A DNA stretch of 64,000 nt, taken from contig NZ_CP087138.1 of the NCBI RefSeq assembly GCF_021650705.1, forward strand, positions 310,001-374,000, written 5' to 3'. Shown piece by piece: positions 52,975 through 62,850 of this stretch. Within the stretch, counting starts at the first letter, position 1. Each line of letters starts with the position of its first letter. The notes under the pieces were generated by a model. That model ran no database searches and was not told the origin of the DNA. It saw only the letters and a program-made list of their open reading frames with translations. Source of the DNA: Pseudomonas sp. KNUC1026 (lineage in GTDB: Bacteria; Pseudomonadota; Gammaproteobacteria; Pseudomonadales; Pseudomonadaceae). Both the position numbers and the translations under genes were made by a program.

Positions 52975-54150
52975 ATGGAACATGCGGGTTTTGCGTTTTC
53001 ACCCTCGAAAAGGGCGGCCCTTTCGGCCGCCGCTGGCCTTGCCGGGCTGGCCTCGGTGGCGCTGCCTTTGGCTCTCGAATCCTTGGCGCCGACCTACCAG
53101 GCCGCGCTGGTTGCCGTGCCCTATGCCGGGCTGCTGGCATTGATCTGGGCACGGGGTTCGCGCCGCGCCGAGCTGCAATCAAACGTTGAAACCACCTCGG
53201 CCGAGCCCGTTGAAGCCACGCCCGATGTCGACCGCTTGCTGGCCCAGACCCTGCCGGTGTGGCAGCGCCAGCTGGATACCTCCCGTGAACAGACCGAAAC
53301 CGCCGTCGGCGCGCTGACTCAGCGTTTCGTCGACATCGCCGCGCGCCTTGACCACACCGTCGACGCCTCGCGCCAGGCTGCCGGGCAGATGGGGCAGGGC
53401 GGTGCCGCGACGGGCCTGGCCGACAGCCAGCGCTCGCTCAACCAGGTCGTGGACAGCCTGCGTGTCAGCCAACAGAGCCGCGATCAGATGCTCGCAGCGG
53501 TGCGCCACCTGACCGACTACACCGGCGAGCTGCGGCACATGGCGGCAGAAGTGGCCGCCATCGCTGCGCAAACCAACCTGCTGGCGCTCAACGCGGCTAT
53601 CGAAGCGGCCCGCGCTGGTGAAGCCGGTCGCGGCTTTGCGGTGGTGGCAGACGCTGTGCGTTCGCTGTCGAGCGAGTCCAGCGAAACCGGGCAGAAGATG
53701 TCGGCCAAGGTCGATGTGATCAACGGCGCCATCCAGCACCTGGTGGAAGTGGCCGGTGACAGCACCGACAAGAGCAACGACAGCGTGATGCAGGCCGAGG
53801 CGGCTATCGCCGAGGTGCTGGGCAACTTCAGCCAGATCACCGGGCAACTGCAGGGCGCTTCGCAGCTGCTTCAGGACGAAAGCGCGGGCATTGGCCATGA
53901 GCTTTCGGACGTGCTGGTGGCGCTGCAATTTCAGGACCGGGTGAGCCAGATCCTCAGCCAGGTCAACCTGCGCATGGCCGACCTGCATCAGCGGCTCGAA
54001 CACAGCCAGGCCGTTGGGGAGCCGTTGCAGCTGGACGTGGCCGCCTGGCTTGCCGAAACCGAGCGCACCTACGCGATGCAAGAGCAGCGCAACAACCATC
54101 ACGGCCAGGCCACCCGCGCGCCCGCCGACAGTTCGATCACTTTTTTCTAG
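52975..54150 (+). CDS. Chemotaxis transducer with short membrane anchor (first gene of che operon)
   Basis: A 391-residue MCP-type protein. Two membrane helices near the N-terminus ([20 protein letters not shown] and [20 protein letters not shown]) are joined by a very short loop, so there is no periplasmic ligand domain. The signalling tip is [20 protein letters not shown]. The C-terminal part ([20 protein letters not shown]) and the end SSITFF are unlike standard MCP tails. It resembles the transducer next to cheY in the P. aeruginosa che2-type cluster. Sensing may be cytoplasmic or of membrane state. Confidence 0.85.
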   Translation: MEHAGFAFSPSKRAALSAAAGLAGLASVALPLALESLAPTYQAALVAVPYAGLLALIWARGSRRAELQSNVETTSAEPVEATPDVDRLLAQTLPVWQRQLDTSREQTETAVGALTQRFVDIAARLDHTVDASRQAAGQMGQGGAATGLADSQRSLNQVVDSLRVSQQSRDQMLAAVRHLTDYTGELRHMAAEVAAIAAQTNLLALNAAIEAARAGEAGRGFAVVADAVRSLSSESSETGQKMSAKVDVINGAIQHLVEVAGDSTDKSNDSVMQAEAAIAEVLGNFSQITGQLQGASQLLQDESAGIGHELSDVLVALQFQDRVSQILSQVNLRMADLHQRLEHSQAVGEPLQLDVAAWLAETERTYAMQEQRNNHHGQATRAPADSSITFF

Positions 54151-54158
54151 GAGTAAAA

Positions 54159-54527
54159 ATGGCCAAGTCCATATTGGTGGTGGATGACTCCGCAAGCATC
54201 CGCCAGGTTGTCGGCATCGCCCTGAAAAGCCAAGGCTACGACGTGCTCGAAGCCTGTGACGGCAAAGACGCGCTCGGCAAGCTGAGCGGGCAGAAGATTC
54301 ACCTTGTGATCAGCGACGTGAACATGCCGAACATGGACGGCATCACCTTCGTCAAGGAGCTGAAAAAACTCCCGGCCTACAAGTTCACGCCGGTGATCAT
54401 GCTCACCACCGAGTCCCAGGAAAGCCGCAAGCAGGAAGGCCAGGCCGCAGGCGCCCGGGCCTGGGTGGTCAAGCCGTTCCAGCCGGCGCAGATGATGGCG
54501 GCGGTCGCCAAGCTGATCGCGCCATGA
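54159..54527 (+). CDS. cheY: CheY-like response regulator
   Basis: A 122-residue single receiver domain. The phospho-acceptor is Asp53 (VISDVNMPNMDG), with the acidic pair VVDDS near the N-terminus, TTES as the switch Thr region and VVKPF with the conserved lysine. It is phosphorylated by the CheA encoded two genes downstream. Its stop overlaps the STAS gene start (ATGA at 54524). Confidence 0.92.
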   Translation: MAKSILVVDDSASIRQVVGIALKSQGYDVLEACDGKDALGKLSGQKIHLVISDVNMPNMDGITFVKELKKLPAYKFTPVIMLTTESQESRKQEGQAAGARAWVVKPFQPAQMMAAVAKLIAP

Positions 54528-54823
54528 TCGCCTTCGAGCGCGTGGGCGAGCAGTTGCAGGCAGCCGTGCACACCGAACTGACCATATACCAGGTGGCCGA
54601 CCTGCACGGCGCCGCCAACCCCTGGCTGGCGCAGCCCTGCGACTGGGCGCTCGATTTGAACGAGGTGCCGGAAATCGACGGCGCCGGCCTGCAATGGCTG
54701 CTGCACCTGCACCACCAACTGCGCGCCAGCGGCCACGCACTGAGCGTGACCCGGGCCAGCGCCTGCGTGGCCGAGGCCCTGCGCCTGTGCCCCGCGGCAC
54801 TGGCAGCGCCGGCTTGCCATTAA
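54524..54823 (+). CDS. STAS-domain protein in the che operon
   Basis: A 99-residue STAS (anti-sigma-factor antagonist) fold: CDWALDLNEVPEIDGAGLQW and LLHLHHQLRASGHALSVTRA. The residue phosphorylated in SpoIIAA-type proteins, Ser in the D-S-x-G position, is replaced by Gly here (EIDGAGLQ), so switching by Ser phosphorylation is unlikely. STAS genes occur beside cheA in several alternative chemosensory clusters; the role is not settled. Overlaps cheY by 4 bp. Confidence 0.82.
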   Translation: MIAFERVGEQLQAAVHTELTIYQVADLHGAANPWLAQPCDWALDLNEVPEIDGAGLQWLLHLHHQLRASGHALSVTRASACVAEALRLCPAALAAPACH

Positions 54824-54845
54824 CCCTTTCACGGAGCTTGCCAGC

Positions 54846-56963
54846 ATGCCCCTGAATCTCGACGCAGCCTTGCAGACGTTCATCGCCGAAGCGCGTGAAC
54901 TGCTGCAGGAAATGGAACAAGCGCTGCTGCGCCTGGAAGGTGAGCCGGGTGACGGCCAGGCCATGGACGCGGTGTTTCGCGCCGCTCACACCATCAAGGG
55001 CTCGGCCGGGCTGTTCGGCCTGGATGCGCTGGTGAGCTTCGCCCACGTGGTCGAGGACCTGCTCGACCGCCTGCGCGGCGGGAGCCTCTCGGTGAACCGC
55101 GAGCGCATCGCGCTGATGCTGGCGTGCAACGACCACCTGGGCACGTTGCTGGAGCAGGTGGCGGTGCGCCGCAACGCGCCGACCGAGGCCATGCAGGCCA
55201 CCGAAACCGAGCTGCGCGAGCGCCTGCTGGCCTCTGGCGCCGGCTCGGCCAGCGCTGCCGCAGCCACCGCCGCAGCACCTGCCAGCCCCAGCGCCGAGCG
55301 CCTGTGGCATGTGTCGGCGCGCTTCGGCCAGGACACCTTCCGCCACGGCATGGACCCGCTGTCGTTCCTGCGCTACCTGGATTCGCTCGGTGAGCGCCAG
55401 GCGCTGCTGATCGACGATCACGCCATCGCCACCGCGCAGGAGTTCGACCCCGAGACCTGCCTGCTGGGCTTTCACCTGCGCCTGCGTGCCGACTGCGAAG
55501 CATCGGTGCTGCGTGACGCCTTTGCCTTTGTCGAAGAAGAGTCGGACATCGCGATTTTCGACCTGGCCAGCCAGGCGAACGAATTCAATCAATGGCTGAG
55601 CCAATGGCCGGCCGAGCGTGCGCAGTGGCTGAGCGAGGGCCTGGGCGAGGTGGTGGTGCAGCAGGCGCCACCAGCGCCCGCCAGCCCATCGGCCGATGCA
55701 CAGGAAGCCGCCGAGCCTGCAGCTGCCGCCAAGCCCGCCGCTGCACCTGTCGCTGCCGGTAGTGATAGCCGCCAGGCCTGGGTGCGCGTGCGCGCCGACA
55801 AGCTTGAAACCCTGATCAACCTGGCCGGCGAGCTGGTAACAGCCGGTGCCGGTGCCCGCTTGCTGGCCGAGCAGAGCGCCGATGAGCCCTTGATCGAAGC
55901 CAGCACCGCGATCAGCAACCTGGTCGAAGCGGTGCTCGAAAGCACCTTGGCCATGCGCATGGTGCCGATCGGCGAAACCTTCAACCGCTTTCATCGCACC
56001 GTGCGCGATGTGAGCCAGGCCTTGGGCAAGGACATCGAGCTGGTGGTCAGTGGCGGCGACACCGAACTGGACAAGGCACTGGTCGAGCAACTGAGCGACC
56101 CGCTGATGCACCTGCTGCGCAACGCCATGGACCACGGTATCGAGGCGCCCGAGCAGCGCCTGGCCGCGGGGAAACCTGCGCGTGGCCGTTTGCAGCTCAA
56201 CGCCTTCCATGACGCCGGCAACATCGTGGTCGAACTCAGCGACGACGGCGCCGGGCTCAACCGTGAACGGATCCTGGCCAAGGCCCGCGAGCGCGGCCTG
56301 GTCGGCGCCAGCGAACCTGCCGACCGCGAACTGCTGGCGCTGATCTTCGAGCCGGGGTTTTCCACTGCCGCCTCGGTGACCAACCTCTCCGGCCGCGGTG
56401 TGGGCATGGACGTGGTCAAGCGCAACATCACCGGCCTGCGCGGGCACATCGAGTTGCTCAGCCCGCCTGGCCAGGGCACCACCGTGCGCATTCGCTTGCC
56501 GCTGACGCTGGCGATGATCGACGGGCTGTTGGTGGAAGCGGCTGGCAGCAGTTATGTGCTGCCGCTAGGGATGGTGCGCGAGTGCATGGAGATCCGCCCG
56601 GAGCAGCGCCAACAGGTGCGCGCCAAGGGCCATGTCGACCTGCGCGGCGAAGTGCTGCCGGTGGTGTTCCTGCGTGACCACTTCGGCCTGCAAGGCTGTG
56701 CGCCCAAGCGCGAGAACATCGTTGTGATCCAGGCCCAGGGCATCAAGGCGGGGCTGGTGGTCGACGACCTGCTGGGCGAGTACCAGACCGTAATCAAACC
56801 CCTTGGCCCGATGTTCAGTGGCGTCAAGGGCATCAGTGGCTCCAGCGTGCTGGGCAGCGGCGTTGTCGCGCTGATCCTCGACGCGCCAGCGCTGCTCAAG
56901 GACCTGATCGAACGCGGCAGCACGCTGGCGCATTCACCTTCTCTCTATTCACTTTCCGCCTGA
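54846..56963 (+). CDS. cheA: CheA chemotaxis histidine kinase
   Basis: A 705-residue CheA. P1 Hpt domain with phospho-accepting His48 ([15 protein letters not shown]); a P2-like region about 150-240 ([20 protein letters not shown]); an Ala/Pro linker; dimerisation domain ([20 protein letters not shown]); kinase domain ([17 protein letters not shown]-box, [32 protein letters not shown]); and a C-terminal CheW-like P5. It reports the state of the two transducers of the operon to CheY and CheB. Confidence 0.94.
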   Translation: MPLNLDAALQTFIAEARELLQEMEQALLRLEGEPGDGQAMDAVFRAAHTIKGSAGLFGLDALVSFAHVVEDLLDRLRGGSLSVNRERIALMLACNDHLGTLLEQVAVRRNAPTEAMQATETELRERLLASGAGSASAAAATAAAPASPSAERLWHVSARFGQDTFRHGMDPLSFLRYLDSLGERQALLIDDHAIATAQEFDPETCLLGFHLRLRADCEASVLRDAFAFVEEESDIAIFDLASQANEFNQWLSQWPAERAQWLSEGLGEVVVQQAPPAPASPSADAQEAAEPAAAAKPAAAPVAAGSDSRQAWVRVRADKLETLINLAGELVTAGAGARLLAEQSADEPLIEASTAISNLVEAVLESTLAMRMVPIGETFNRFHRTVRDVSQALGKDIELVVSGGDTELDKALVEQLSDPLMHLLRNAMDHGIEAPEQRLAAGKPARGRLQLNAFHDAGNIVVELSDDGAGLNRERILAKARERGLVGASEPADRELLALIFEPGFSTAASVTNLSGRGVGMDVVKRNITGLRGHIELLSPPGQGTTVRIRLPLTLAMIDGLLVEAAGSSYVLPLGMVRECMEIRPEQRQQVRAKGHVDLRGEVLPVVFLRDHFGLQGCAPKRENIVVIQAQGIKAGLVVDDLLGEYQTVIKPLGPMFSGVKGISGSSVLGSGVVALILDAPALLKDLIERGSTLAHSPSLYSLSA

Positions 56964-56989
56964 CGAGCGCGTTCGTCCCGAGGTGCATC

Positions 56990-58627
56990 ATGCAATGGTT
57001 CTACAACCTGAAAATCTCCGCCAAGCTGCTGATAGCCTTTCTGCTGATCCTGGCCCTGTCCGTGGTGTTGGGCGTGTTCGCGATCTTCCAATTGGGCGCG
57101 CTCAACCAGGCCTCCGAAAAGATCACCGGTGATTCCGTGCCGTCGATCCGCGCCGCTGCCAGCATGCGCTACAACCTCACCCAGTATCGCACCCGTGAAG
57201 CCCGGCACATCCTGGCCGACAGCGATGCGGAAATGGACGACCTGACCCAGAACCTCAACCAGTCCCGCGCCGATGTGGATGCCAACATCGACAACTACAA
57301 GCCGCTGATCTCAAGCGACGAAGAGCGCCAGCTGTACGACAACTTCGTGGCTGACTACCGGGTTTACCTGAAGATCAGCGAGAAAGTGCTGAACCTCTCG
57401 CGCCAGAACGACAAGACCGCTGCCAAAACCATGCTGGCGGTGGAATCCAAGCCGGTGTTCGAGCGCGCTTCCACAACCCTTGGGCAATTGGTAGCCCTGA
57501 ACGACCGCAACGCGCAAGCCGCGAGCGACGAGGCCGCCGTCACCTACAGCCGCGCTCGCCTGTCGATCGCCGCCGTGCTGGCCGGTGCCCTGGCACTGGG
57601 CCTGTTCCTCACCTGGTTCGTCTCGCGGATCATCTCCCGCCCGCTGCGCCATGCCATGGATGTGGCCAGCCGCTTGGCCGAAGGCGACCTGAGCGTGAGC
57701 GTACAAGTCACCGGCCAGGACGAAACCGGCCGCCTGCTGACCGCCATGCAGAACATGGTCGGGCAACTGGGCCGCATCATCGGCGAGGTGCGCCATGCCG
57801 CCGACAACCTGGCCAGCGCTTCGGAAGAAGTGAGCGCCACCGCCCAGTCGATGAGCCAGGCCACCAGCGAACAGGCCGCCAGCGTCGAGCAGACCAGCGC
57901 GTCGATCGAGGAGATGACCGCCAGCATCAACCAGAACACCGACAACGCCAAGGTTACCGACGGCATGGCCAGCAAGGCTGCCCGTGAAGCGGTAGAAGGT
58001 GGGCAGTCGGTGCAGGCCACCGTCGAGGCGATGAAGAAGATCGCCCAACGCATCGGCATCATCGACGACATCGCCTACCAGACCAACCTGCTGGCGCTCA
58101 ACGCCGCCATCGAAGCCGCCCGTGCCGGCGAGCACGGCAAAGGCTTTGCGGTGGTGGCTGCCGAAGTGCGCAAACTGGCTGAGCGCAGCCAGGTGGCAGC
58201 CCAGGAGATTGGCGAGCTGTCCACCGGCAGTGTGCAATTGGCCGAGCGCGCCGGTGCCCTGCTCACCGAGATCGTGCCCTCGATCAGCAAGACCAGCGAT
58301 CTGGTGCAGGAAATCAGCGCCGCCTCCGAAGAACAGTCCGCAGGCGTGGGGCAGATCAACATGGCCATGGTGCAGCTCAACCAGGTGACCCAGCAGAACG
58401 CTTCGAGCAGCGAAGAGCTGGCCGCTACCGCCGAAGAGATGAGCAGCCAGGCCGAGCAACTGCAACGGGCCATGAGCTTCTTCAAAGTCGATGGCGAGCA
58501 ACTGGCCAGCAGCGCCGCACGCCCGGTGGCCCGCGTAGCCCGCACGGCCACCCCGGCAGTAGCGCGCCCCGCCTGGCGCTCGGCCCCGGCGGCAGAGCTC
58601 AGCGAAGCTGAATTCACCCACTTCTGA
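56990..58627 (+). CDS. Methyl-accepting chemotaxis protein with 4-helix-bundle sensor
   Basis: A 545-residue receptor. TM1 starts at once ([20 protein letters not shown]); residues about 35-185 are an all-helical ligand domain of the 4HB_MCP type ([20 protein letters not shown]); TM2 is [20 protein letters not shown]; then HAMP ([20 protein letters not shown]) and signalling domain with [20 protein letters not shown]. Embedded between cheA and cheW, it is likely the dedicated membrane receptor of this pathway. Ligand unknown. Confidence 0.93.
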   Translation: MQWFYNLKISAKLLIAFLLILALSVVLGVFAIFQLGALNQASEKITGDSVPSIRAAASMRYNLTQYRTREARHILADSDAEMDDLTQNLNQSRADVDANIDNYKPLISSDEERQLYDNFVADYRVYLKISEKVLNLSRQNDKTAAKTMLAVESKPVFERASTTLGQLVALNDRNAQAASDEAAVTYSRARLSIAAVLAGALALGLFLTWFVSRIISRPLRHAMDVASRLAEGDLSVSVQVTGQDETGRLLTAMQNMVGQLGRIIGEVRHAADNLASASEEVSATAQSMSQATSEQAASVEQTSASIEEMTASINQNTDNAKVTDGMASKAAREAVEGGQSVQATVEAMKKIAQRIGIIDDIAYQTNLLALNAAIEAARAGEHGKGFAVVAAEVRKLAERSQVAAQEIGELSTGSVQLAERAGALLTEIVPSISKTSDLVQEISAASEEQSAGVGQINMAMVQLNQVTQQNASSSEELAATAEEMSSQAEQLQRAMSFFKVDGEQLASSAARPVARVARTATPAVARPAWRSAPAAELSEAEFTHF

Positions 58628-58638
58628 GGCTAGCCAGC

Positions 58639-59145
58639 ATGACTGAGCACAACCTGAACGGCGCCTCGGACGCGCAACACCTGACCTTCGCCGTGGCTGG
58701 GGAAACCTACGCCCTGGCGATCGAAGGCATCAAGGAAATCATCGAGCTCAGCCCGTTGACCGTGGTGCCGATGATGCCGGCCTACCTGCGCGGGGTGATC
58801 AACCTGCGCGGGGCAGTGGTGCCGGTGATCGACCTCGCCGCGCGCTTCGGCCAGCCACCTTCGCAGGTGGGCCGGCGCAGTTGCGTGGTGATTCTGGAGC
58901 TGGCCAACGAGCAGGGCGAGCGGCAAGTGTTCGGCCTGCTGGTGGATGCGGTGTGCGCGGTGCTGGACATCGCCCGCGAGCAGATGGAGCCGGCGCCGGC
59001 CTTCGGCGCGCCGATCCGTACCGACTTCATCGCCGGCATGGCGCGGCTGGAGGAGCGCTTCGTGGTCGTGCTCGACGCCCAGAACGTGCTGGCCGCCCAT
59101 GAGCTTGCGCAGGTGGTGCAGGCGGGCAGCGAGGCGGCGGCGTGA
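58639..59145 (+). CDS. cheW: CheW coupling protein
   Basis: A 168-residue CheW (HLTFAVAGETYALAIEGIKE-like start, TVVPMMPAYLRGVINLRGAV, VPVIDLAARFG, FGLLVDAVCAVLDI). It links receptors to CheA. It follows the receptor gene after 11 bp and overlaps cheR (GTGA at 59142). Confidence 0.93.
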   Translation: MTEHNLNGASDAQHLTFAVAGETYALAIEGIKEIIELSPLTVVPMMPAYLRGVINLRGAVVPVIDLAARFGQPPSQVGRRSCVVILELANEQGERQVFGLLVDAVCAVLDIAREQMEPAPAFGAPIRTDFIAGMARLEERFVVVLDAQNVLAAHELAQVVQAGSEAAA

Positions 59146-59948
59146 ACAGTGGCGGCCTGAGCGACGCGGTATTCGCGCAATTCCAGCAGTGGATCTACCA
59201 GCGCGCCGGCATCCACATGGCGCCGAGCAAGCGGGCATTGGTGGCGGGCCGGCTTGCCGGGCGCCTGCGCCACCACAACCTTGCCGATTATTCGCAGTAC
59301 TTCGCCATGGTCAGCAGCGGCGTCGGGGCGCCCGAAGCGCAAGTGGCGCTGGACCTGCTGACCACCAACGAAACCTACTTTTTCCGCGAGCCCAAGCACT
59401 TCGACTGGCTGCGCCAGCAACTGCCCACCTTGCAACGGCCGGGCCGCACCTTGCGGGTCTGGAGTGCAGCCTGCTCGTCGGGTGAAGAGCCCTACAGCCT
59501 GGCGATGCTGCTGGCCGACTGCCTGGGTGATAAACCCTGGGAGATTCTCGGCACCGACATCAGCACGCGAGTGCTGGAGAAAGCCGCTCGCGGCCATTAC
59601 CCGATGGAGCGTGCGCGCAACCTCAGCCATGAGCACCTGAGCCGCTACTGCCTGAAGGGCACCGGCAAACAGGCCGGGACCCTGCTGGTGGACAAGCACC
59701 TGCGCGAGCGCGTGCAGTTCATGCAGGTGAACCTCAACGAGCGCCTGCCACGGATGGGCGAGTTCGACGTGATCCTGCTGCGCAACGTGCTGATCTATTT
59801 CGACCCGCCGACCAAGCAGCGCGTGGTGGAGCGGCTGCTGCCATTCCTGCGCAGCGGCGGGGCGTTTCTGGTCAGCCACTCGGAGAGCCTCAACGGCGTG
59901 ACCGAGGCGCTGACGATGGTGTCGCCTTCCATTTACCGCAAACCGTGA
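59142..59948 (+). CDS. cheR: CheR receptor methyltransferase
   Basis: A 268-residue SAM-dependent methyltransferase that methylates receptor glutamates. The CheR N-domain leads to the SAM region [20 protein letters not shown] and [20 protein letters not shown], and [20 protein letters not shown] closes the active site. It starts with GTG overlapping the cheW stop. With CheB it provides adaptation; no cheD was seen. Confidence 0.94.
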   Translation: MNSGGLSDAVFAQFQQWIYQRAGIHMAPSKRALVAGRLAGRLRHHNLADYSQYFAMVSSGVGAPEAQVALDLLTTNETYFFREPKHFDWLRQQLPTLQRPGRTLRVWSAACSSGEEPYSLAMLLADCLGDKPWEILGTDISTRVLEKAARGHYPMERARNLSHEHLSRYCLKGTGKQAGTLLVDKHLRERVQFMQVNLNERLPRMGEFDVILLRNVLIYFDPPTKQRVVERLLPFLRSGGAFLVSHSESLNGVTEALTMVSPSIYRKP

Positions 59949-61021
59949 GCGCTGAACCCATGTCTATTTCGGTCCTGATCATCGATGACTCGGCGGTGGT
60001 GCGGCAGGTGCTGCAAGCGATCCTGGAAAGCACCAGCGACATGAAGGTCATCGGCGTTGCCAGCGATCCGCTGTTCGCCATGGAGAAAATGGCCAAGCAA
60101 TGGCCTGACGTGATCGTGCTGGATGTGGAGATGCCGCGCATGGACGGGGTGACCTTCCTGCGCAAGCTGATGGCCGAACGGCCGACGCCGGTGGTGATCT
60201 GCTCGACCTTGGCCGAGCGTGGCAGCGAAACCGCCGTGCAGGCGCTCGCCGCAGGTGCGGCCGACATCATCGCCAAGCCCAAGGTGGGCCTGCGCGACTT
60301 TCTGCAAGGCTCGGCTGCAGACCTGATCACGGCCATCCGCACCGCTGCGCGGGCCAACCTGCGCGCACTGCGCCCGCGCCCAGCCGCCCCGGTGGCCACG
60401 GTGCCCAAGCTCAATGCCGACGCCATCCTGCCCGCTGGCCAGGCGATGGCGCGAACCACTGAGCGATTGGTTGCGCTGGGCACCTCCACCGGTGGCACCC
60501 AGGCGCTGGAGCGCGTGCTCACCGCTTTGCCGCGGGTGAGCCCGGCAATTCTGGTGGTGCAGCACATGCCCGAGAAGTTCACTGCCGCCTTCGCCCAGCG
60601 CCTGAACAGCCTTTGTGCGGTACAGGTGCGCGAAGCGCAGGACAATGACCGCGTGCTGCCGGGGCAGGTGCTGATCGCCCCCGGCGGGCGGCACATGATG
60701 CTGGCCCGCAGCGGCGCGCAGTACCACGTGCGCGTGGTGGACGGGCCAGCGGTGAACCGGCACAAGCCGTCGGTGGACGTGCTGTTCCGCTCCATGGCGC
60801 GCTTTGCCGGCGCCAATGCCACGGGCGTGTTGATGACCGGCATGGGCGACGACGGCGCGCGTGGCTTGAAGGAAATGCTCGAAGCGGGCGCCGATACCTT
60901 CGCTCAGGACGAAGCCTCCTGCGTGGTGTTCGGCATGCCGCGCGAGGCCATCAAGCTCGGTGCGGCGCGGCATATCATCGGGTTGGACAGCATTGCCGAG
61001 GTGATCACACGCGCCGGGTGA
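59945..61021 (+). CDS. cheB: CheB receptor methylesterase response regulator
   Basis: A 358-residue protein: N-terminal receiver with phospho-acceptor in [16 protein letters not shown], then a CheB catalytic domain with Ser in [12 protein letters not shown], His in [13 protein letters not shown] and Asp in [10 protein letters not shown]. It removes methyl groups from receptors when phosphorylated by CheA. GTG 59945 overlaps the cheR stop; ATG 59960 is an alternative start. Last gene of the operon. Confidence 0.94.
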   Translation: MSAEPMSISVLIIDDSAVVRQVLQAILESTSDMKVIGVASDPLFAMEKMAKQWPDVIVLDVEMPRMDGVTFLRKLMAERPTPVVICSTLAERGSETAVQALAAGAADIIAKPKVGLRDFLQGSAADLITAIRTAARANLRALRPRPAAPVATVPKLNADAILPAGQAMARTTERLVALGTSTGGTQALERVLTALPRVSPAILVVQHMPEKFTAAFAQRLNSLCAVQVREAQDNDRVLPGQVLIAPGGRHMMLARSGAQYHVRVVDGPAVNRHKPSVDVLFRSMARFAGANATGVLMTGMGDDGARGLKEMLEAGADTFAQDEASCVVFGMPREAIKLGAARHIIGLDSIAEVITRAG

Positions 61022-61032
61022 GGCCTGGAGAG

Positions 61033-61217
61033 GCGCGCGTCGCCCGTTACACGGCGTCCGTTACACGGCGTCCGTTACACGTCGCCCGGCAAGCCGGCCT
61101 CCCACTTGATGGCAGATTCAATCCACTTGGCAGATGCAAGACACTTGGCAGGCTCCACCCACTTGGCTGATGCCACTGATTTTGATGGTGGGAGGGCGGC
61201 TTGCCGCGCGACGGCCC
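61033..61217. repeat. REPIN-like inverted pair with internal tandem repeats
   Basis: GTCGCCCGGCAAGCCGGCCT (61081-61105 region) and GTGGGAGGGCGGCTTGCCGC (61189-61210 region) face each other as REP arms. Left of them, CGTTACACGGCGTC is repeated about three times (61045-61080); between them, 18-bp imperfect copies begin ACTTGGCAGATGCAAGAC, ACTTGGCAGGCTCCACCC and ACTTGGCTGATGCC (61124-61175). It closes the che operon and matches the element at 31353. Confidence 0.65.
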
Positions 61218-61595
61218 CCCACCCATTGCCCGACAACAACAATACTGGGCACAGAGCCTTACGCAAACTGCCCGATTCAGGCCCTACTCGCCTCCGCGCG
61301 GAGACTTGCGACGAGCCATTCCCTTGCCCATGGCTCAGCCCTTGGCCGGGCCTGCCGGAGGGCTTCGCTATGGGCAGAAGCCAGGGCATGACCCTCATCA
61401 CAAGCCTGGCAAGCCAATTGGGCGGCAAGCCGAAATTCACACGCGGCAACGGTGCCACGTCGCGTATCCGGTTTCCCTGAATCGATCAGATTGGCAGTCA
61501 TAGTGTCTTGTGTGCCTGGCAAATTGATGCAGATGTTTGCCCCACGACGTTTTAGGGCGCACTATTGCACGGTCGTTCAGGCTGGAAGCCCCCTC
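61218..61595. other. Intergenic region without recognisable gene
   Basis: Several overlapping short frames are open here because of base composition, but none has a ribosome site plus recognisable protein features. It probably holds the end of the che transcript and the promoter of the small gene at 61596. Confidence 0.3.
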
Positions 61596-61895
61596 ATGCC
61601 CTTATCGGACCCCATCAAACGTGCATCGCTGCTGGCTGAGCAAGCGGCGGCTACACCTGCCGATTGCGAGCTGAAGCTTGAGGCGTGGGCCGCTGTGGAC
61701 GACGCACTGGAGCATCTGATCGACCGAACTCAGCAGCAGGCGATAGACATATTCGGGTCGGTCAGGCTGCAACCCCTGCCTGTGCTGGCACCTGTGCCTT
61801 CCTGCATCAACCTGGTGGATCGAGCAGTGGCGTCAGTTCAGCCCGAGGCTGATGACCTTCCAGCCACAGGTGTGCCACCGTCACCGGCAGCTTGA
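61596..61895 (+). CDS. Small conserved-looking hypothetical protein
   Basis: From ATG 61596 (GGAAG 7 bases upstream) a 99-residue protein reads MPLSDPIKRASLLAEQAAAT then an amphipathic helix AWAAVDDALEHLIDRTQQQA. The tail is Pro/Val-rich. The last 89 bp overlap the convergent phosphodiesterase gene, which is unusual and lowers confidence. The frame is also open upstream to 61452. Function unknown. Confidence 0.4.
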   Translation: MPLSDPIKRASLLAEQAAATPADCELKLEAWAAVDDALEHLIDRTQQQAIDIFGSVRLQPLPVLAPVPSCINLVDRAVASVQPEADDLPATGVPPSPAA

Positions 61896-62274
61896 AGCGC
61901 CGGGGGCCTGCACTTCCGGGGTTCAGGTAGAGGCGGCCATCGCGCCATTCGATCCTGGGCTTATGTGAATGCCCGGTTATCACGATTCGAGTCTCTGCTT
62001 TCAGCGCCGGATCGGCGTCGGCAATGTCGTGCACCAACAATATGTGCCAGCCATTTAGATCCTGATGTACCACGTCGCCTATAGAGCTGGCCCAAGGCGC
62101 ATGTTGATCGTTATTGCCTCTGACTGCCGTGACCGGTGCGATCGCCGCAAGCTGTTCAATGATATCCGGCGAGCCGATGTCTCCCGCATGCAGGATCCAG
62201 TCGCTACCTTCAAGTGCCTCGACGGCTTGCGGACGCAGGAGCCCATGAGTGTCTGAAATAACCCCGACTTTCAT
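61807..62274 (-). CDS. YfcE/MJ0936-type metallophosphodiesterase
   Basis: A 155-residue calcineurin-like phosphoesterase with all metal motifs: VGVISDTHG, ILHAGDIG, VRGNNDQHAPW, LLVHDIAD and ITGHSHKPRIE. Small stand-alone members hydrolyse phosphodiesters; the physiological substrate is unknown. It ends with a protein tail overlapping the convergent small gene at 61596-61895. Confidence 0.88.
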   Translation of the reverse strand: MKVGVISDTHGLLRPQAVEALEGSDWILHAGDIGSPDIIEQLAAIAPVTAVRGNNDQHAPWASSIGDVVHQDLNGWHILLVHDIADADPALKAETRIVITGHSHKPRIEWRDGRLYLNPGSAGPRRFKLPVTVAHLWLEGHQPRAELTPLLDPPG

Positions 62275-62413
62275 TTCTTTGGCGGGCTCCCGGTCAGATG
62301 CACAAGCGCCAAGTTCGGATAGAGTTGGCCGTGGCAGCAGTTTTGCAAACTTTCACGATGGATATTGCAATGTGCAATGGTCATCTTGCAAGTTGCACGG
62401 AAGTTGAACCATG

Positions 62414-62587
62414 TCACACCGCCTTGCGCAAAGGGATTGCCTCGGCTCTCCCCTCTACCACGCAGATCCAGCGGTGTTCGTCCCGGTAGGGCGCGCGGAT
62501 GAACTTCAAATGGGCGACCCGGGTTTCACCGCAACTGGCGGCCAGGACCTTGGTAAGTTCAGCAAGCGTGGAAGCTTCGATAACCAT
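62414..62587 (-). CDS. Small hypothetical protein (57 aa)
   Basis: ATG 62587 with GAGGT 7 bases upstream opens a 57-residue protein, MVIEASTLAELTKVLAASCG ... HLKFIRAPYRDEHRWICVVE ... IPLRKAV, ending with TGA at 62414. It has a single predicted alpha/beta unit, normal Pseudomonas codon use and no membrane segment. Not recognised, but the composition and ribosome site look genuine, and the plus-strand frame covering the same bases (62411-62623) is its shadow. Confidence 0.6.
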   Translation of the reverse strand: MVIEASTLAELTKVLAASCGETRVAHLKFIRAPYRDEHRWICVVEGRAEAIPLRKAV

Positions 62588-62850
62588 TTCACACCTCGAT
62601 CGTCTTCGTTACCTTATTCTTGACGAGCGCAATAAAGATGAAATTCCATAAACTTTCGATGCGGATTAAAGTTGCACCGGTCGAACCGACGAACGGCGTT
62701 TTTTGAATGCTTGTCAAGGGTGATCAAAAAGGGCTAGCGCTAAGTTGCTCGTCTTGTTCTCCCTGAGCTCTCTTCCACAGCGCCGGTTGCATGAGCCGGC
62801 TTCAACAGGCAACACCTGCACCGCGACCCTGCGGTTGATGTACAGCCAAT
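62588..62850. other. Intergenic region with hairpin and T run
   Basis: About 260 bp, AT-rich in its first 110 bp. CCGACGAACGGCG (62686-62698) followed by TTTTTT resembles a short terminator and repeats a 13-mer found at 52880-52892. No gene seen. Confidence 0.3.

Noticed and set aside
54147..56447. Minus-strand frame of 766 codons
   Set aside because: Antisense to cheY, STAS and cheA; no domain features.
61106..61503. Several overlapping ORFs of 85-124 codons after cheB
   Set aside because: They run across the REPIN and have no ribosome site; composition-driven.
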